DNA of 51,881 bases from Liolophura sinensis. Taxonomy: Eukaryota; Mollusca; Polyplacophora; Chitonida; Chitonidae. A model generated the notes under the pieces. That model worked only from the letters and a program-made list of their open reading frames with translations. It had not been told where the DNA came from and ran no database searches. The position numbers were made by a program, and so were the translations under genes. Location of the stretch: NCBI RefSeq assembly GCF_032854445.1, contig NW_027018252.1, positions 1 to 51,881 on the forward strand, read 5' to 3'. Position 1 is the stretch's first letter, and each line of letters starts with the position of its first letter. Below are positions 11,493 to 23,994 of the stretch, in pieces.

Positions 11493-13150
11493 CGTCTTCT
11501 GGGCTACCGAAGGGCACATAACTTATAATCAAAAGTTGAATATAGTAATGACCAGTCGCGATATTACATAGTAAATGTAGCCGAATTGAATTAGCAAAAA
11601 GCCCAGGTAAAAATCCAAATGTGGAAAAACTGTTCCAATGCTGCTGGTAAGAGGCTAATCCGACGTATTTTGTGACGAGAAATCGAATGGTGCAAACCGC
11701 GTTGCTCTCCGACCAACACTTTTGGCTGTATCGACTTTTGAATGAGCATTTATGTGAAAATCACGTGCCTAACAACGGCTCTTACTCCAAGGGAACCAAG
11801 GAAATTTGCAATTTTTCAACAGCTGGAGATGCCTGGCCCAATTGCGCATCTTTTGGCACCTTATTGATGTGGGTCAGTGTTTAATTATACATTTTATAGC
11901 AGACTGTATCAAGTACCTTGTGTTTTTTATATACAAATGGTGTGGTTTTTCAACATGTAGATAAAGACATTGAGTTTGTCTTCGACTTAGAAGTAAGACA
12001 ATTGCTGGATGAGTTAAATGGGCTTGGCCCAAAGATTTGACGTCTTCTGGGCTACCGAAGGGCACATAACTTATAATCAAAAGTTGATTATAGTAATGAC
12101 CAGTCGCGATATTACATAGTAAATGTAGCCGAATTTTGAATTAGCAAAAAGCCCAGGCAAAAATCCAAAAGTGGAAAAACTGTTCCAATGCTGCTGATAA
12201 GAGGCTAATCCGACGTATTTTGTGACGAGAAATCGAATGGTGCAAACCGCGTTGCTCTCCGACCAATACTTTTGGCTGTAGCGACAATTGAATGAGCATT
12301 TATGTGAAAATCACGTGCCCAGCAACGGCTCTTACTCCATGGAAACCAAGGAAATTTGCAATTTTCAACAGCTGGAGATGCCTGGCCCAATTGCGCATCT
12401 TTTGGCACCTTATTGATGTGGGTCAGTGTTTAATTGTACTTTTTACAGCAGACTGTATCAAGTACCTTGTGTTTTTTATATACAAATGGTGTGGTTTTTC
12501 AACATGTAGATAAAGACATTGAGTTTGTCTTCGACTTAGAAGTAAGACAATTGCTGGATGAGTTAAATGGGCTTGGCCCAAAGATTTGACGTCTTCTGGG
12601 CTACCGAAGGGCACATAACTTATAATCAAAAGTTGATTATAGTAATGACCAGTCGCGATATTACATAGTAAATGTAGCCGAATTGAATTAGCAAAAAGCC
12701 CAGGCAAAAATCCAAAAGTGGAAAAACTGTTCCAATGCTGCTGATAAGAGGCTAATCCGCCGTATTTTGTGACGAGAAATCGAATGGTGCAAACCGCGTT
12801 GCTCTCCGACCAATACTTTTGGCTGTAGCGACAATTGAATGAGCATTTATGTGAAAATCACGTGACCAGCAACGGCTCTTACTCCATGGAAACCAAGGAA
12901 ATTTGCAATTTTTCAACAGCTGGAGATGCCTGGCCCCATTGCGCATCTTTTGGCACCTTATTGATGTGGGTCAGTGTTCAATTGTACTTTTTACAGCAGA
13001 CTGTATGAAGTACCTTGTTGTTTTTATATACAAATGGTGTGGTTTTTCAACATGTAGATAAAGACATTGAGTTTGTCTTCGACTTAGAAGTAAGACAATT
13101 GCTGGATGAGTTAAATGGGCTTGGCCCAAAGATTTGACGTCTTCTGGGCT

Positions 13151-14802
13151 ACCGAAGGGCACATAACTTATAATCAAAAGTTGAATATAGTAATGACCAG
13201 TCGCGATATTACATAGTAAATGTAGCCGAATTGAATTAGCAAAAAGCCCAGGCAAAAATCCAAAAGTGGAAAAACTGTTCCAATGCTGCTGGTAAGAGGC
13301 TAATCCACCGTATTTTGTGACGAGAAATCGAATGGTGCAAACCGCGTTGCTCTCCGACAACACTTATGGCTGTAGCGACTATTGAATGAGCATTTATGTG
13401 AAAATCACGTGCCTAACAACGGCTCTTACTCCAAGGGAACCAAGGAAATTTGCAATTTTTCAACAGCTGGAGATGCCTGGCCCAATTGCGCATCTTTTGG
13501 CACCTTATTGATGTGGGTCAGTGTTTAATTATACATTTTATAGCAGACTGTATCAAGTACCTTGTGTTTTTTATATACAAATGGTGTGGTTTTTCAACAT
13601 GTAGATAAAGACATTGAGTTTGTCTTCGACTTAGAAGTAAGACAATTGCTGGATGAGTTAAATGGGCTTGGCCCAAAGATTTGACGTCTTCTGGGCTACC
13701 GAAGGGCACATAACTTATAATCAAAAGTTGATTATAGTAATGACCAGTCGCGATATTACATAGTAAATGTAGCCGAATTGAATTAGCAAAAAGCCCAGGC
13801 AAAAATCCAAAAGTGGAAAAACTGTTCCAATGCTGCTGATAAGAGGCTAATCCGACGTATTTTGTGACGAGAAATCGAATGGTGCAAACCGCGTTGCTCT
13901 CCGACCAATACTTTTGGCTGTAGCGACAATTGAATGAGCATTTATGTGAAAATCACGTGCCTAACAACGGCTCTTACTCCATGGAAACCAAGGAAATTTC
14001 AAATTTTTCAACAGCTGGAGATGCCTGGCCCAATTGCGCATCTTTTGGCACCTTATTGATGTGGGTCAGTGTTTAATTGTACTTTTTACAGCAGACTGTA
14101 TCAAGTACCTTGTGTTTTTCATATACAAATGGTGTGGTTTTTTCAACATGTAGATAAAGACATTGAGTTTGTCTTCGACTTAGAAGTAAGACAATTGCTG
14201 GATGAGTTAAATGGGCTTGGCCCAAAGATTTGACGTCTTCTGGGCTACCGAATTGTCACATAACTTATAATCAAAAGTTGATTATAGTAATGACCAGTCG
14301 CGATATTACATAGTAAATGTAGCCGAATTGAATTAGCAAAAAGCCCAGGCAAAAATCCCAAAGTGGAAAAACTGTTCCAATGCTGCTGATAAGAGGCTAA
14401 TCCGACGTATTTTGTGACGAGAAATCGAATGGTGCAAACCGCGTTGCTCTCCGACCAACACTTATGGCTGTACCGACAATTGAATGAGCATTTATGTGAA
14501 AATCACGTGACCAGCAACGGCTCTTACTCCATGGAAACCAAGGAAATTTGCAATTTTTCAACAGCTGGAGATGCCTGGCCCAATTGCGCATCTTTTGGCA
14601 CCTTTTTGATGTGGGTCAGTGTTCAATTGTACTTTTTACAGCAGACTGTATCAAGTACCTTGTTGTTTTTTATATACAAATGGTGTTGGTTTTTCAACAT
14701 GTAGATAAAGACATTGAGTTTGTCTTCGACTTAGAAGTAAGACAATTGCTGGATGAGTTAAATGGGCTTGGCCCAAAGATTTGACGTCTTCTGGGCTACC
14801 GA
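13151..14802 (+). repeat. Three-copy block (copies 25-27), third occurrence
   Basis: Shared markers are the GGGAACC change near 13436, TTATACATTTTATAGC near 13530, GAAATTTCAAATTTTT near 13997 and TTTTTCATATAC near 14116. It lies 3836 bp (seven copies) beyond block 2. It also carries length changes the other two lack, for example GACAACACTT near 13357, an extra T near 14140 and GAATTGTCACAT near 14250, which belong to the length-change zone. Confidence 0.75.
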
Positions 14803-15030
14803 AGGGGCACATAACTTATAATCAAAAGTTGAATATAGTAATGACCAGTCGCGATATTACATAGTAAATGTAGCCGAATTGAATTAGCAAAAAGCCCAGG
14901 TAAAAAATCCAAAAGTGGAAAAACTGTTCCAATGCTGCTGGTAAGAGGCTAATCCGCCGTATTTTGTGACGAGAAATCGAATGGTGCAAACCGCGTTGCT
15001 CTCCGACCAACACTTATGGCTGTAGCGACT

Positions 15031-15177
15031 ATGAATGAGCATTTATGTGAAAATCACGTGCCTAACAACGGCTCTTACTCCAAGGGAACCAAGGAAATTT
15101 GCAATTTTTCAACAGCTGGAGATGCCTGGCCCAATTGCGCATCTTTTGGCACCTTATTGATGTGGGTCAGTGTTTAA
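15031..15177 (+). other. Short ATG-started open frame in copy 28 (48 codons), not called a gene
   Basis: Loss of one T turns the usual GACTATTGAATGAG into GACTATGAATGAG, so this copy alone has an ATG where others have TTG. The frame runs only to the class I stop at TGTTTAA. It lies in the length-change zone, so the T loss may be technical. No ribosome-binding or promoter context is visible. Confidence 0.3.
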
Positions 15178-16123
15178 TTGTACTTTTCACAGCAGACTGT
15201 ATCAAGTACCTTGTTGTTTTTATATACAAATGGTGTGGTTTTTCAACATGTAGATAAAGACATTGAGTTTGTCTTCGACTTAGAAGTAAGACAATTGCTG
15301 ATGAGTTAAATGGGCTTGGCCAAAGATTTGACGTCTTCTGGGCTACCGAAGGGCACATAACTTATAATCAAAAGTTGAATATAGTAATGACCAGTCGCGA
15401 TATTACATAGTAATGTAGCCGAATTGAATTAGCAAAAAGCCCAGGCAAAAATCCAAAAGTGGAAAATCTATTCCAATGCTGCTGATAAGAGGCTAATCCG
15501 ACGTATTTTGTGACGAGAAATCGAATGGTGCAAACCGCGTTGCTCTCCGACCATACTTTTGGCTGTAGCGACAATTGAATGAGCATTTATGTGAAAATCA
15601 CGTGACCAGCAACGGCTCTTACTCCATGGAAACCAAGGAAATTTGCAATTTTTCAACAGCTGGAGATGCCTGGCCCAATTGCGCATCTTTTGGCACCTTA
15701 TTGATGTGGGTCAGTGTTTAATTATACTTTTTACAGCAGATTGTATCAAGTACCTTGTGTTTTTTATATACAAATGGTGTGGTTTTTCAACATGTAGATA
15801 AAGACATTCAGTTTGTTTTCGACTTAGAAGTAAGACAATTGCTGGATGAGTTAAATGGGCTTGGCCCAAAGATTTGACGTCTTCTGGGCTACCGAAGGGC
15901 ACATAACTTATAATCAAAAGTTGATTATAGTAATGACCAGTCGCGATATTACATAGTAAATGTAGCCGAATTGAATTAGCAAAAAGCCCAGGCAAAAATC
16001 CAAAAGTGGAAAAACTGTTCCAATGCTGCTGATAAGAGGGCTAATCCGACGTATTTTGTGACGAGAAATCGAATGGTGCAAACCGCGTTGCTCTCCGACC
16101 AATACTTTTGGCTGTAGCGACAA

Positions 16124-16498
16124 TTGAATGAGCATTTATGTGAAAATCACGTGACCAGCAACGGCTCTTACTCCATGGAAACCAAGGAAATTTGCAATTT
16201 TTCAACAGCTGGAGATGCCTGGCCCAATTGCGCATCTTTTGGCACCTTTTTGATGTGGGTCAGTGTTCAATTGTACTTTTTACAGCAGACTGTATCAAGT
16301 ACCTTGTTGTTTTTATATACAAATGGTGTGGTTTTTCAACATGTAGATAAAGACATTGAGTTTGTCTTCGACTTAGAAGTAAGACAATTGCTGGATGAGT
16401 TAAATGGGCTTGGATTTGACGTCTTCTGGGCTACCGAAGGGCACATAACTTATAATCAAAAGTTGAATATAGTAATGACCAGTCGCGATATTACATAG
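16124..16498 (+). other. Frame-joined open reading frame (124 codons, TTG start), possible relic of coding sequence
   Basis: Copy 30 lacks seven bases (CCCAAAG) after GGGCTTGG near 16,413. The loss joins the common 100-codon frame to a second frame that continues as FDVFWATEGHITYNQ to SRDIT and a TAG. In copy 32 a one-base loss near 17,509 gives a similar join. The start is only TTG. I do not recognise the protein. Either the repeat came from a coding segment that later gained a 7-bp insertion, or the join is accidental. Confidence 0.25.
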
Positions 16499-17530
16499 TA
16501 AATGTAGCCGAATTGAATTAGCAAAAAGCCCAGGCAAAAATCCAAAAGTGGAAAAACTGTTCCAATGCTGCTGGTAAGAGGCTAATCCGCCGTATTTTGT
16601 GACGAGAAATCGAATGGTGCAAACCGCGTTGCTCTCCGACCAACACTTATGGCTGTAGCGAAAAATAAATGAGCATTTATGTGAAAATCACGTGCCTAAC
16701 AACGGCTCTTACTCCATGGAAACCAAGGAAATTTGCAATTTTTCAACAGCTGGAGATGCCTGGCCCAATTGCGCATCTTTTGGCACCTTATTGATGTGGG
16801 TCAGTGTTTCATTGTACTTTTTACTGCAGACTGTATCAAGTACCTTGTGTTTTTTATATACAAATGGTGTGGTTTTTCAACATGTAGATAAAGACATTGA
16901 GTTTGTCTTCGACATAGAAGTAAGACAATTGCTGGATGAGTTAAATGGGCTTGGCCCAAAGATTTGACGTCTTCTGGGCTACCGAAGGGCACATAACTTA
17001 TAATCAAAAGTTGAATATAGTAATGACCAGTCGCGATATTACATAGTAAATGTAGCCGAATTGAATTAGCAAAAAGCCCAGGCAAAAACTCCAAAAGTGG
17101 AAAAACTGTTCCAATGCTGCTGGTAAGAGGCTAATCCGACGTATTTTGTGACGAGAAATCGAATGGTGCAAACCGCGTTTGCTCTCCGACCAACACTTAT
17201 GGCTGTAGCTACAATTGAATGAGCATTTATGTGAAAATCACGTGACCAGCAGCGGCTCTTACTCCATGGAAACCAAGGAAATTTGCAATTTTTCAAACAG
17301 CTGGAGATGCCTGTCCCAATTGCGCATCTTTTGGCACCTTATTGATGTGGGTCAGTGTTTAATTGTACTTTTTACAGCAGACTGTATCAAGTACCTTGTG
17401 TTTTTTATATACAAATGGTGTGGTTTTTTCAACATGTAGATAAAGACATTGAGTTTGTCTTCGACTTAGAAATAAGACAAATGCTGGATGAGTTAAATGG
17501 GCTTGGCCAAAGATTTGACGTCTTCTGGGC
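16434..17530 (+). repeat. Copies 31-32, partner of copies 44-45
   Basis: Copy 31 has an unusual GCGAAAAATAAATGAG before its anchor region and the TTTCATTGTAC...CTGCAG variant (class III). Copy 32 has GTAGCTACAATTG, GACCAGCAGCGG and CCTGTCCC. The same pair occurs at 23,447-24,542 (there GCGAAAAATGAATGAG). The copy here has extra bases (AAAAACTCC near 17087, GCGTTTGCTC near 17178, TTTCAAACAG near 17292) that its partner lacks, so those length changes are younger than the duplication, or technical. Confidence 0.75.
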
Positions 17531-17914
17531 TACCGAAGGGCACATAACTTATAATCAAAAGTTGAATATAGTAATGACCAGTCGCGATATTACATAGTAA
17601 ATGTAGCCGAATTGAATTAGCAAAAAGCCCAGGCAAAAATCCAAAAGTGGAAAAACTGTTCCAATGCTGCTGGTAAGAGGCTAATCCCGACGTATTTTGT
17701 GACGAGAAATCGAATGGTGCAAACCTCGTTGCTCTCCGACCAACACTTATGGCTGTAGCTACAATTAAATGAGCATTTATGTGAAAATCACGTGCCTAAC
17801 AACGGCTCTTACTCCATGGAAACCAAGGAAATTTGCAATTTTTCAACAGCTGGAGATGCCTGGCCCAATTGCGCATCTTTTGGGCACCTTATTGATGTGG
17901 GTCAGTGTTCAATT

Positions 17915-17961
17915 GTACTTTTTTACAGCAGACTGTATGTACTTTTTACAGCAGACTGTAT
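17915..17961 (+). repeat. Internal 23-bp tandem duplication in copy 33
   Basis: The segment running from GTACTTTTTAC through AGACTGTAT occurs twice in direct succession: 17915-17938 (with one extra T) and 17939-17961. This makes the copy-33 interval 575 bp. No other copy shows it. The segment contains the pyrimidine tract and CAG found in every copy. Confidence 0.95.
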
Positions 17962-18107
17962 CAAGTACCTTGTTGTTTTTATATACAAATGGTGTGGTTT
18001 TTTCAACATGTAGATAAAGACATTGAGTTTGTCTTCGACTTAGAAGTAAGACAATTGCTGGATGAGTTAAATGGGCTTGGCCCAAAGATTTGACGTCTTC
18101 TGGGCTA

Positions 18108-18515
18108 CCGAAGGGCACATAACTACTAATAAAAAGTTGATTATAGTAATGACCAGTCGCGATATTACATAGTAAATGTAGCCGAATTGAATTAGCAAAA
18201 AGCCCAGGCAAAAATCCAAAAGTGGAAAAAACTGTTCCAATGCTGCTGGTAAGAGGCTAATCCGCCGTATTTTGTGACGAGAAATCGAATGGTGCAAACC
18301 GCGTTGCTCTCCGACCAATACTTTTGGCTGTAGCGACAATTGATATGAGCATTTATGTGAAAATCACGTGCCTAACAACGGCTCTTACTCCATGGAAACC
18401 AAGGAAATTTGCAACATGTAGATAAAGACATTGAGTTTGTCTTCGACTTAGAAATAAGACAATTGCTGGATGAGTTAAATGGGCTTGGCCCAAAGATTTG
18501 ACGTCTTCTGGGCTA
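18108..18515 (+). repeat. Shortened monomer (copy 34, 408 bp) with 142-bp deletion
   Basis: This copy has lost 142 bp between GAAATTTGCAA and CATGTAGATAAAG; the junction lies at 18414/18415. The trinucleotide CAA is present at both edges of the lost segment, so the join could have used 3-bp microhomology. The longer shared tract TTTTTCAACA was not the join, because the T run is gone. The lost part includes CAGCTG, the pyrimidine tract and the TATATAC region. The copy also has an extra T (TTGATATGAGC near 18341) and the AATAAA-containing variant near 18,118. Confidence 0.95.
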
Positions 18516-21500
18516 CCGAAGGGCACATAACTTATAATCAAAAGTTGAATATAGTAATGACCAGTCGCGATATTACATAGTAAATGTAGCCGAATTGAAT
18601 TAGCAAAAAGCCCAGGCAAAAATCCAAAAGTGGAAAAGCTGTTCCAATGCTGCTGATAAGAGGCTAATCCGACGTATTTTGTGACGAGAAATCGAATGGT
18701 GCAAACCGCGTTGCTCTCCGACCAATACTTTTGGCTGTAGCGACAATTGAATGAGCATTTATGTGAAAATCACGTGACCAGCAACGGCTCTTACTCATGG
18801 AAACCAAGGAAATTTGCAATTTTTCAACAGCTGGAGATGCCTGGCCCAATTGCGCATCTTTTGGCACCTTATTGATGTGGGTCAGTGTTTAATTGTACTT
18901 TTTACAGCAGACTGTATCAAGTACCTTGTGTTTTTTATATACAAATGGTGTGGTTTTTCACATGTAGATAAAGACATTGAGTTTGTCTTCGACTTAGAAG
19001 TAAGACAATTGCTGGATGAGTTAAATGGGCTTGGCCCAAAGATTTGACGTCTTCTGGGCTACCGAAGGGCACATAACTTATAATCAAAAGTTGATTATAG
19101 TAATGACCAGTCGCGATATTACATAGTAAATGTAGCCGAATTGAATTAGCAAAAAGCCCAGGCAAAAATCCAAAAGTGGAAAAACTGTTCCAATGCTGCT
19201 GATAAGAGGCTAATCCGACGTATTTTGTGACGAGAAATCGAATGGTGCAAACCGCGTTGCTCTCCGACCAATACTTTTGGCTGTAGCGACAATTGAATGA
19301 GCATTTATGTGAAAATCACGTGACCAGCAACGGCTCTTACTCCATGGAAACCAAGGAAATTTGCAATTTTTCAACAGCTGGAGATGCCTGGCCCAATTGC
19401 GCATCTTTTGGCACCTTATTGATGTGGGTCAGTGTTCAATTGTACTTTTTACAGCAGACTGTATCAAGTACATTGTTGTTTTTATATACAAATGGTGTGG
19501 TTTTTCAACATGTAGATAAAGACATGAGTTTGTCTTCGACTTAGAAGTAAGACAATTGCTGGATGAGTTAAATGGGCTTGGCCCAAAGATTTGACGTCTT
19601 CTGGGCTACCGAAGGGCACATAACTTATAATCAAAAGTTGAATATAGTAATGACCAGTCGCGATATTACATAGTAAATGTAGCCGAATTGAATTAGCAAA
19701 AAGCCCAGGCAAAAATCCAAAAGTGGAAAAACTATTCCAATGCTGCTGATAAGAGGCTAATCCGACGTATTTTGTGACGAGAAATCGAATGGTGCAAACC
19801 GCGTTGCTCTCCGACCAATACTTTTGGGCTGTAGCGACAATTGAATGAGCATTTATGTGAAAATCACGTGCCTAACAACGGCTCTTACTCCATGGAAACC
19901 AAGGAAATTTGCAATTTTTCAACAGCTGGAGATGCCTGGCCCAATTGCGCATCTTTTGGCACCTTATTAATGTGGGTCAGTGTTCAATTGTACTTTTTAC
20001 AGCAGACTGTATCAAGTACCTTGTTGTTTTTATATACAAATGGTGTGGTTTTTCAACATGTAGATAAAGACATTGAGTTTGTCTTCGACTTAGAAGTAAG
20101 ACAATTGCTGGATGAGTTAAATGGGCTTGGCCCAAAGATTTGACGTCTTCTGGGCTACCGAAGGGCACATAACTTATAATCAAAAGTTGATTATAGTAAT
20201 GACCAGTCGCGATATTACATAGTAAATGTAGCCGAACTGAATTAGCAAAAAGCCCAGGCAAAAATCCAAAAGTGGAAAAACTGTTCCAATGCTGTTGAAA
20301 AGAGGCTAATCCGACGTATTTTGTGACGAGAAATCGAATGGTGGAAACCGCATTGCTCTCCGACCAATACTTTTGGCTGTAGCGACAATTAAATGAGCAT
20401 TTATGTGAAAATCACGTGACCAGCAACGGCTCTTACTCAATGGAAACCAAGGAAATTTGCAATTTTTCAACAGCTGGAGATGCCTGGCCCAATTGCGCAT
20501 CTTTTGGCACCTTATTGATGTGGGTCAGTGTTCAATTGTACTTTTTACAGCAGACTGTATCAAGTACCTTGTTGTTTTTATATACAAATGGTGTGGGTTT
20601 TTCAACATGTAGATAAAGACATTGAGTTTGTCTTCGACTTAGAAGTAAGACAATTGCTGGATGAGTTAAATGGGCTTGGCCCAAAGATTTGACGTCTTCT
20701 GGGCTACCGAAGGGCACATAACTTATAATCAAAAGTTGAATATAGTAATGACCAGTCGCGATATTACATAGTAAATGTAGCCGAATTGAATTAGCAAAAA
20801 GCCCAGGCAAAAATCCAAAAGTGGAAAAACTATTCCAATGCTGCTGATAAGAGGCTAATCCGACGTATTTTGTGACGAGAAATCGAATGGTGCAAACCGC
20901 GTTGCTCTCCGACCAATACTTTTGGCTGTAGCGACAATTGAATGAGCATTTATGTGAAAATCACGTGCCTAACAACGGCTCTTACTCCATGGAAACCAAG
21001 GAAATTTGCAATTTTTCAACAGCTGGAGATGCCTGGCCCAATTGCGCATCTTTTGGCACCTTATTGATGTGGGTCAGTGTTCAGTTGTACTTTTTACAGC
21101 AGACTGTATCAAGTACCTTGTTGTTTTGTATATACAAATGGTGTGGTTTTTCAACATGTAGATAAAGACATTGAGTTTGTCTTCGACTTAGAAGTAAGAC
21201 AATTGCTGGATGAGTTAAATGGGCTTGGCCCAAAGATTTGACGTCTTCTGGGCTACCGAAGGGCACATAACTTATAATCAAAAGTTGAATATAGTAATGA
21301 CCAGTCGCGATATTACATAGTAAATGTAGCGAATTGAATTAGCAAAAAGCCCAGGCAAAAATCCAAAAGTGGAAAAACTATTCCAATGCTGCTGATAAGA
21401 GGCTAATCGACGTATTTTGTGACGAGAAATCGAATGGTGCAAACCGCGTTGCTCTCCGACCAATACTTTTGGCTGTAGCGACAATTGAATGAGCATTTAT

Positions 21501-21801
21501 GTGAAAATCACGTGCCTAACAACGGCTCTTACTCCATGGAAACCAAGGAAATTCGCAATTTTTCAACAGCTGGAGATGCCTGGCCCAATTGCGCATCTTT
21601 TGGCACCTTATTGATGTGGGTCAGTGTTTAATTGTACTTTTTACAGCAGATTGTATCAAGTACCTTGTGTTTTTTATATACAAATGGTGTGGTTTTTCAA
21701 CATGTAGATAAAGACATTGAGTTTGTTTTCGACTTAGAAGTAAGACAATTGCTGGATGAGTTAAATGGGCTTGGCCCAAAGATTTGACGTCTTCTGGGCT
21801 A

Positions 21802-22897
21802 CCGAAGGGGCACATAACTTATAATCAAAAGTTGATTATAGTAATGACCAGTCGCGATATTACATAGTAAATGTAGCCGAATTGAATTAGCAAAAAGCCC
21901 AGGCAAAAATCCAAAGTGGAAAAACTGTTCCAATGCTGCTGATAAGAGGCTAATCCGACGTATTTTGTGACGAGAAATCGAATGGTGCAAACCGCGTTGC
22001 TCTCCGACCAATACTTTTGGCTGTAGCGACAATTGAATGAGCATTTATGTGAAAATCACGTGCCTAACAACGGCTCTTACTCATGGAAACCAAGGAAATT
22101 TGCAATTTTTCAACAGCTGGAGATGCCTGGCCCAATTGCGCATCTTTTGGCACCTTATTGATGTGTTTCAGTGTTCAATTGTACTTTTTACAGCAGACTG
22201 TATCAAGTACCTTGTTGTTTTTATATACAAATGGTGTGGTTTTTTCAACATGTAGATAAAGACATTGAGTTTGTCTTCGACTTACAAGTAAGACAATTGC
22301 TGGATGAGTTAAATGGGCTTGGCCCAAAGATTTGACGTCTTCTGGGCTACCGAAGGGCACATAACTTATAATCAAAAGTTGATTATAGTAATGACCAGTC
22401 GCGATATTACATAGTAAATGTAGCCGAATTGAATTAGCAAAAAGCCCAGGCAAAAATCACAAGTGGAAAAACTGTTCCAATGCTGCTGATAAGAGGCTAA
22501 TCCGACGTATTTTGTGACGAGAAATCGAATGGTGCAAACCGCGTTGCTCTCCGACCAATACTTTTGGCTGTAGCGACAATTGAATGAGCATTTATGTGAA
22601 AATCACGTGCCTAACAACGGCTCTTACTCCATGGAAACCAAGGAAATTTGCAATTTTTCAACAGCTGGAGATGCCTGGCCCAATTGCGCATCTTTTGGCA
22701 CCTTATTGATGTGTTTCAGTGTTCAATTGTACTTTTTACAGCAGACTGTATCAAGTACCTTGTTGTTTTTATATACAAATGGTGTGGTTTTTCAACATGT
22801 AGATAAAGACATTGAGTTTGTCTTCGACTTACAAGTAAGACAATTGCTGGATGAGTTAAATGGGCTTGGCCCAAAGATTTGACGTCTTCTGGGCTAC
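21802..22897 (+). repeat. Copies 41-42, local tandem pair sharing a rare variant
   Basis: Both copies read GATGTGTTTCAGTG (near 22160 and 22710), where all others I checked have GATGTGGGTCAGTG, and both have CTTACAAGTAAG, where most copies have CTTAGAAGTAAG. Two adjacent copies sharing linked rare changes indicate a single-copy tandem duplication or a conversion between neighbours. Confidence 0.75.
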
Positions 22898-23994
22898 CGA
22901 AGGGCACATAACTTATAATCAAAAGTTGAATATAGTAATGACCAGTCGCGATATTACATAGTAAATGTAGCCGAATTGAATTAGCAAAAAGCCCAGGCAA
23001 AAATCCAAAAGTGGAAAAACTATTCCAATGCTGCTGATAAGAGGCTAATCCGACGTATTTTGTGACGAGAAATCGAATGGTGCAAACCGCGTTGCTCTCC
23101 GACCAATACTTTTGGCTGTAGCGACAATTGAATGAGCATTTATGTGAAAATCACGTGACCAGCAACGGCTCTTACTCCATGGAAACCAAGGAAATTTGCA
23201 ATTTTTTCAACAGCTGGAGATGCCTGGCCCAATTGCGCATCTTTTGGCACCTTATTGATGTGGGTCAGTGTTCAATTGTACTTTTTACAGCAGACTGTAT
23301 CAAGTACATTGTTGTTTTTATATACAAATGGTGTGGTTTTTTCAACATGTAGATAAAGACATTGAGTTTGTCTTCGACTTAGAAGTAAGACAATTGCTGG
23401 ATGAGTTAAATGGGCTTGGCCCAAAGATTTGACGTCTTCTGGGCTACCGAAGGGCACATAACTTATAATCAAAAGTTGAATATAGTAATGACCAGTCGCG
23501 ATATTACATAGTAAATGTAGCCGAATTGAATTAGCAAAAAGCCCAGGCAAAAATCCAAAAGTGGAAAAACTGTTCCAATGCTGCTGGTAAGAGGCTAATC
23601 CGCCGTATTTTGTGAGGAGAAATCGAATGGTGCAAACCGCGTTGCTCTCCGACCAACACTTATGGCTGTAGCGAAAAATGAATGAGCATTTATGTGAAAA
23701 TCACGTGCCTAACAACGGCTCTTACTCCATGGAAACCAAGGAAATTTGCAATTTTTCAACAGCTGGAGATGCCTGGCCCAATTGCGCATCTTTTGGCACC
23801 TTATTGATGTGGGTCAGTGTTTCATTGTACTTTTTACTGCAGACTGTATCAAGTACCTTGTGTTTTTTACATACAAATGGTGTGGTTTTTCAACATGTAG
23901 ATAAAGACATTGAGTTTGTCTTCGACATAGAAGTAAGACAATTGCTGGATGAGTTAAATGGGCTTGGCCCAAAGATTTGACGTCTTCTGGGCTA

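Noticed and set aside
12971-13363. 130-codon minus-strand open frame as a gene
   Set aside because: It exists only because copy 25 has lost a base in CCGACCAACAC near 13,357; it starts at GTG, and its neighbours are closed in this frame. The same holds for a similar frame at 36967-37359.
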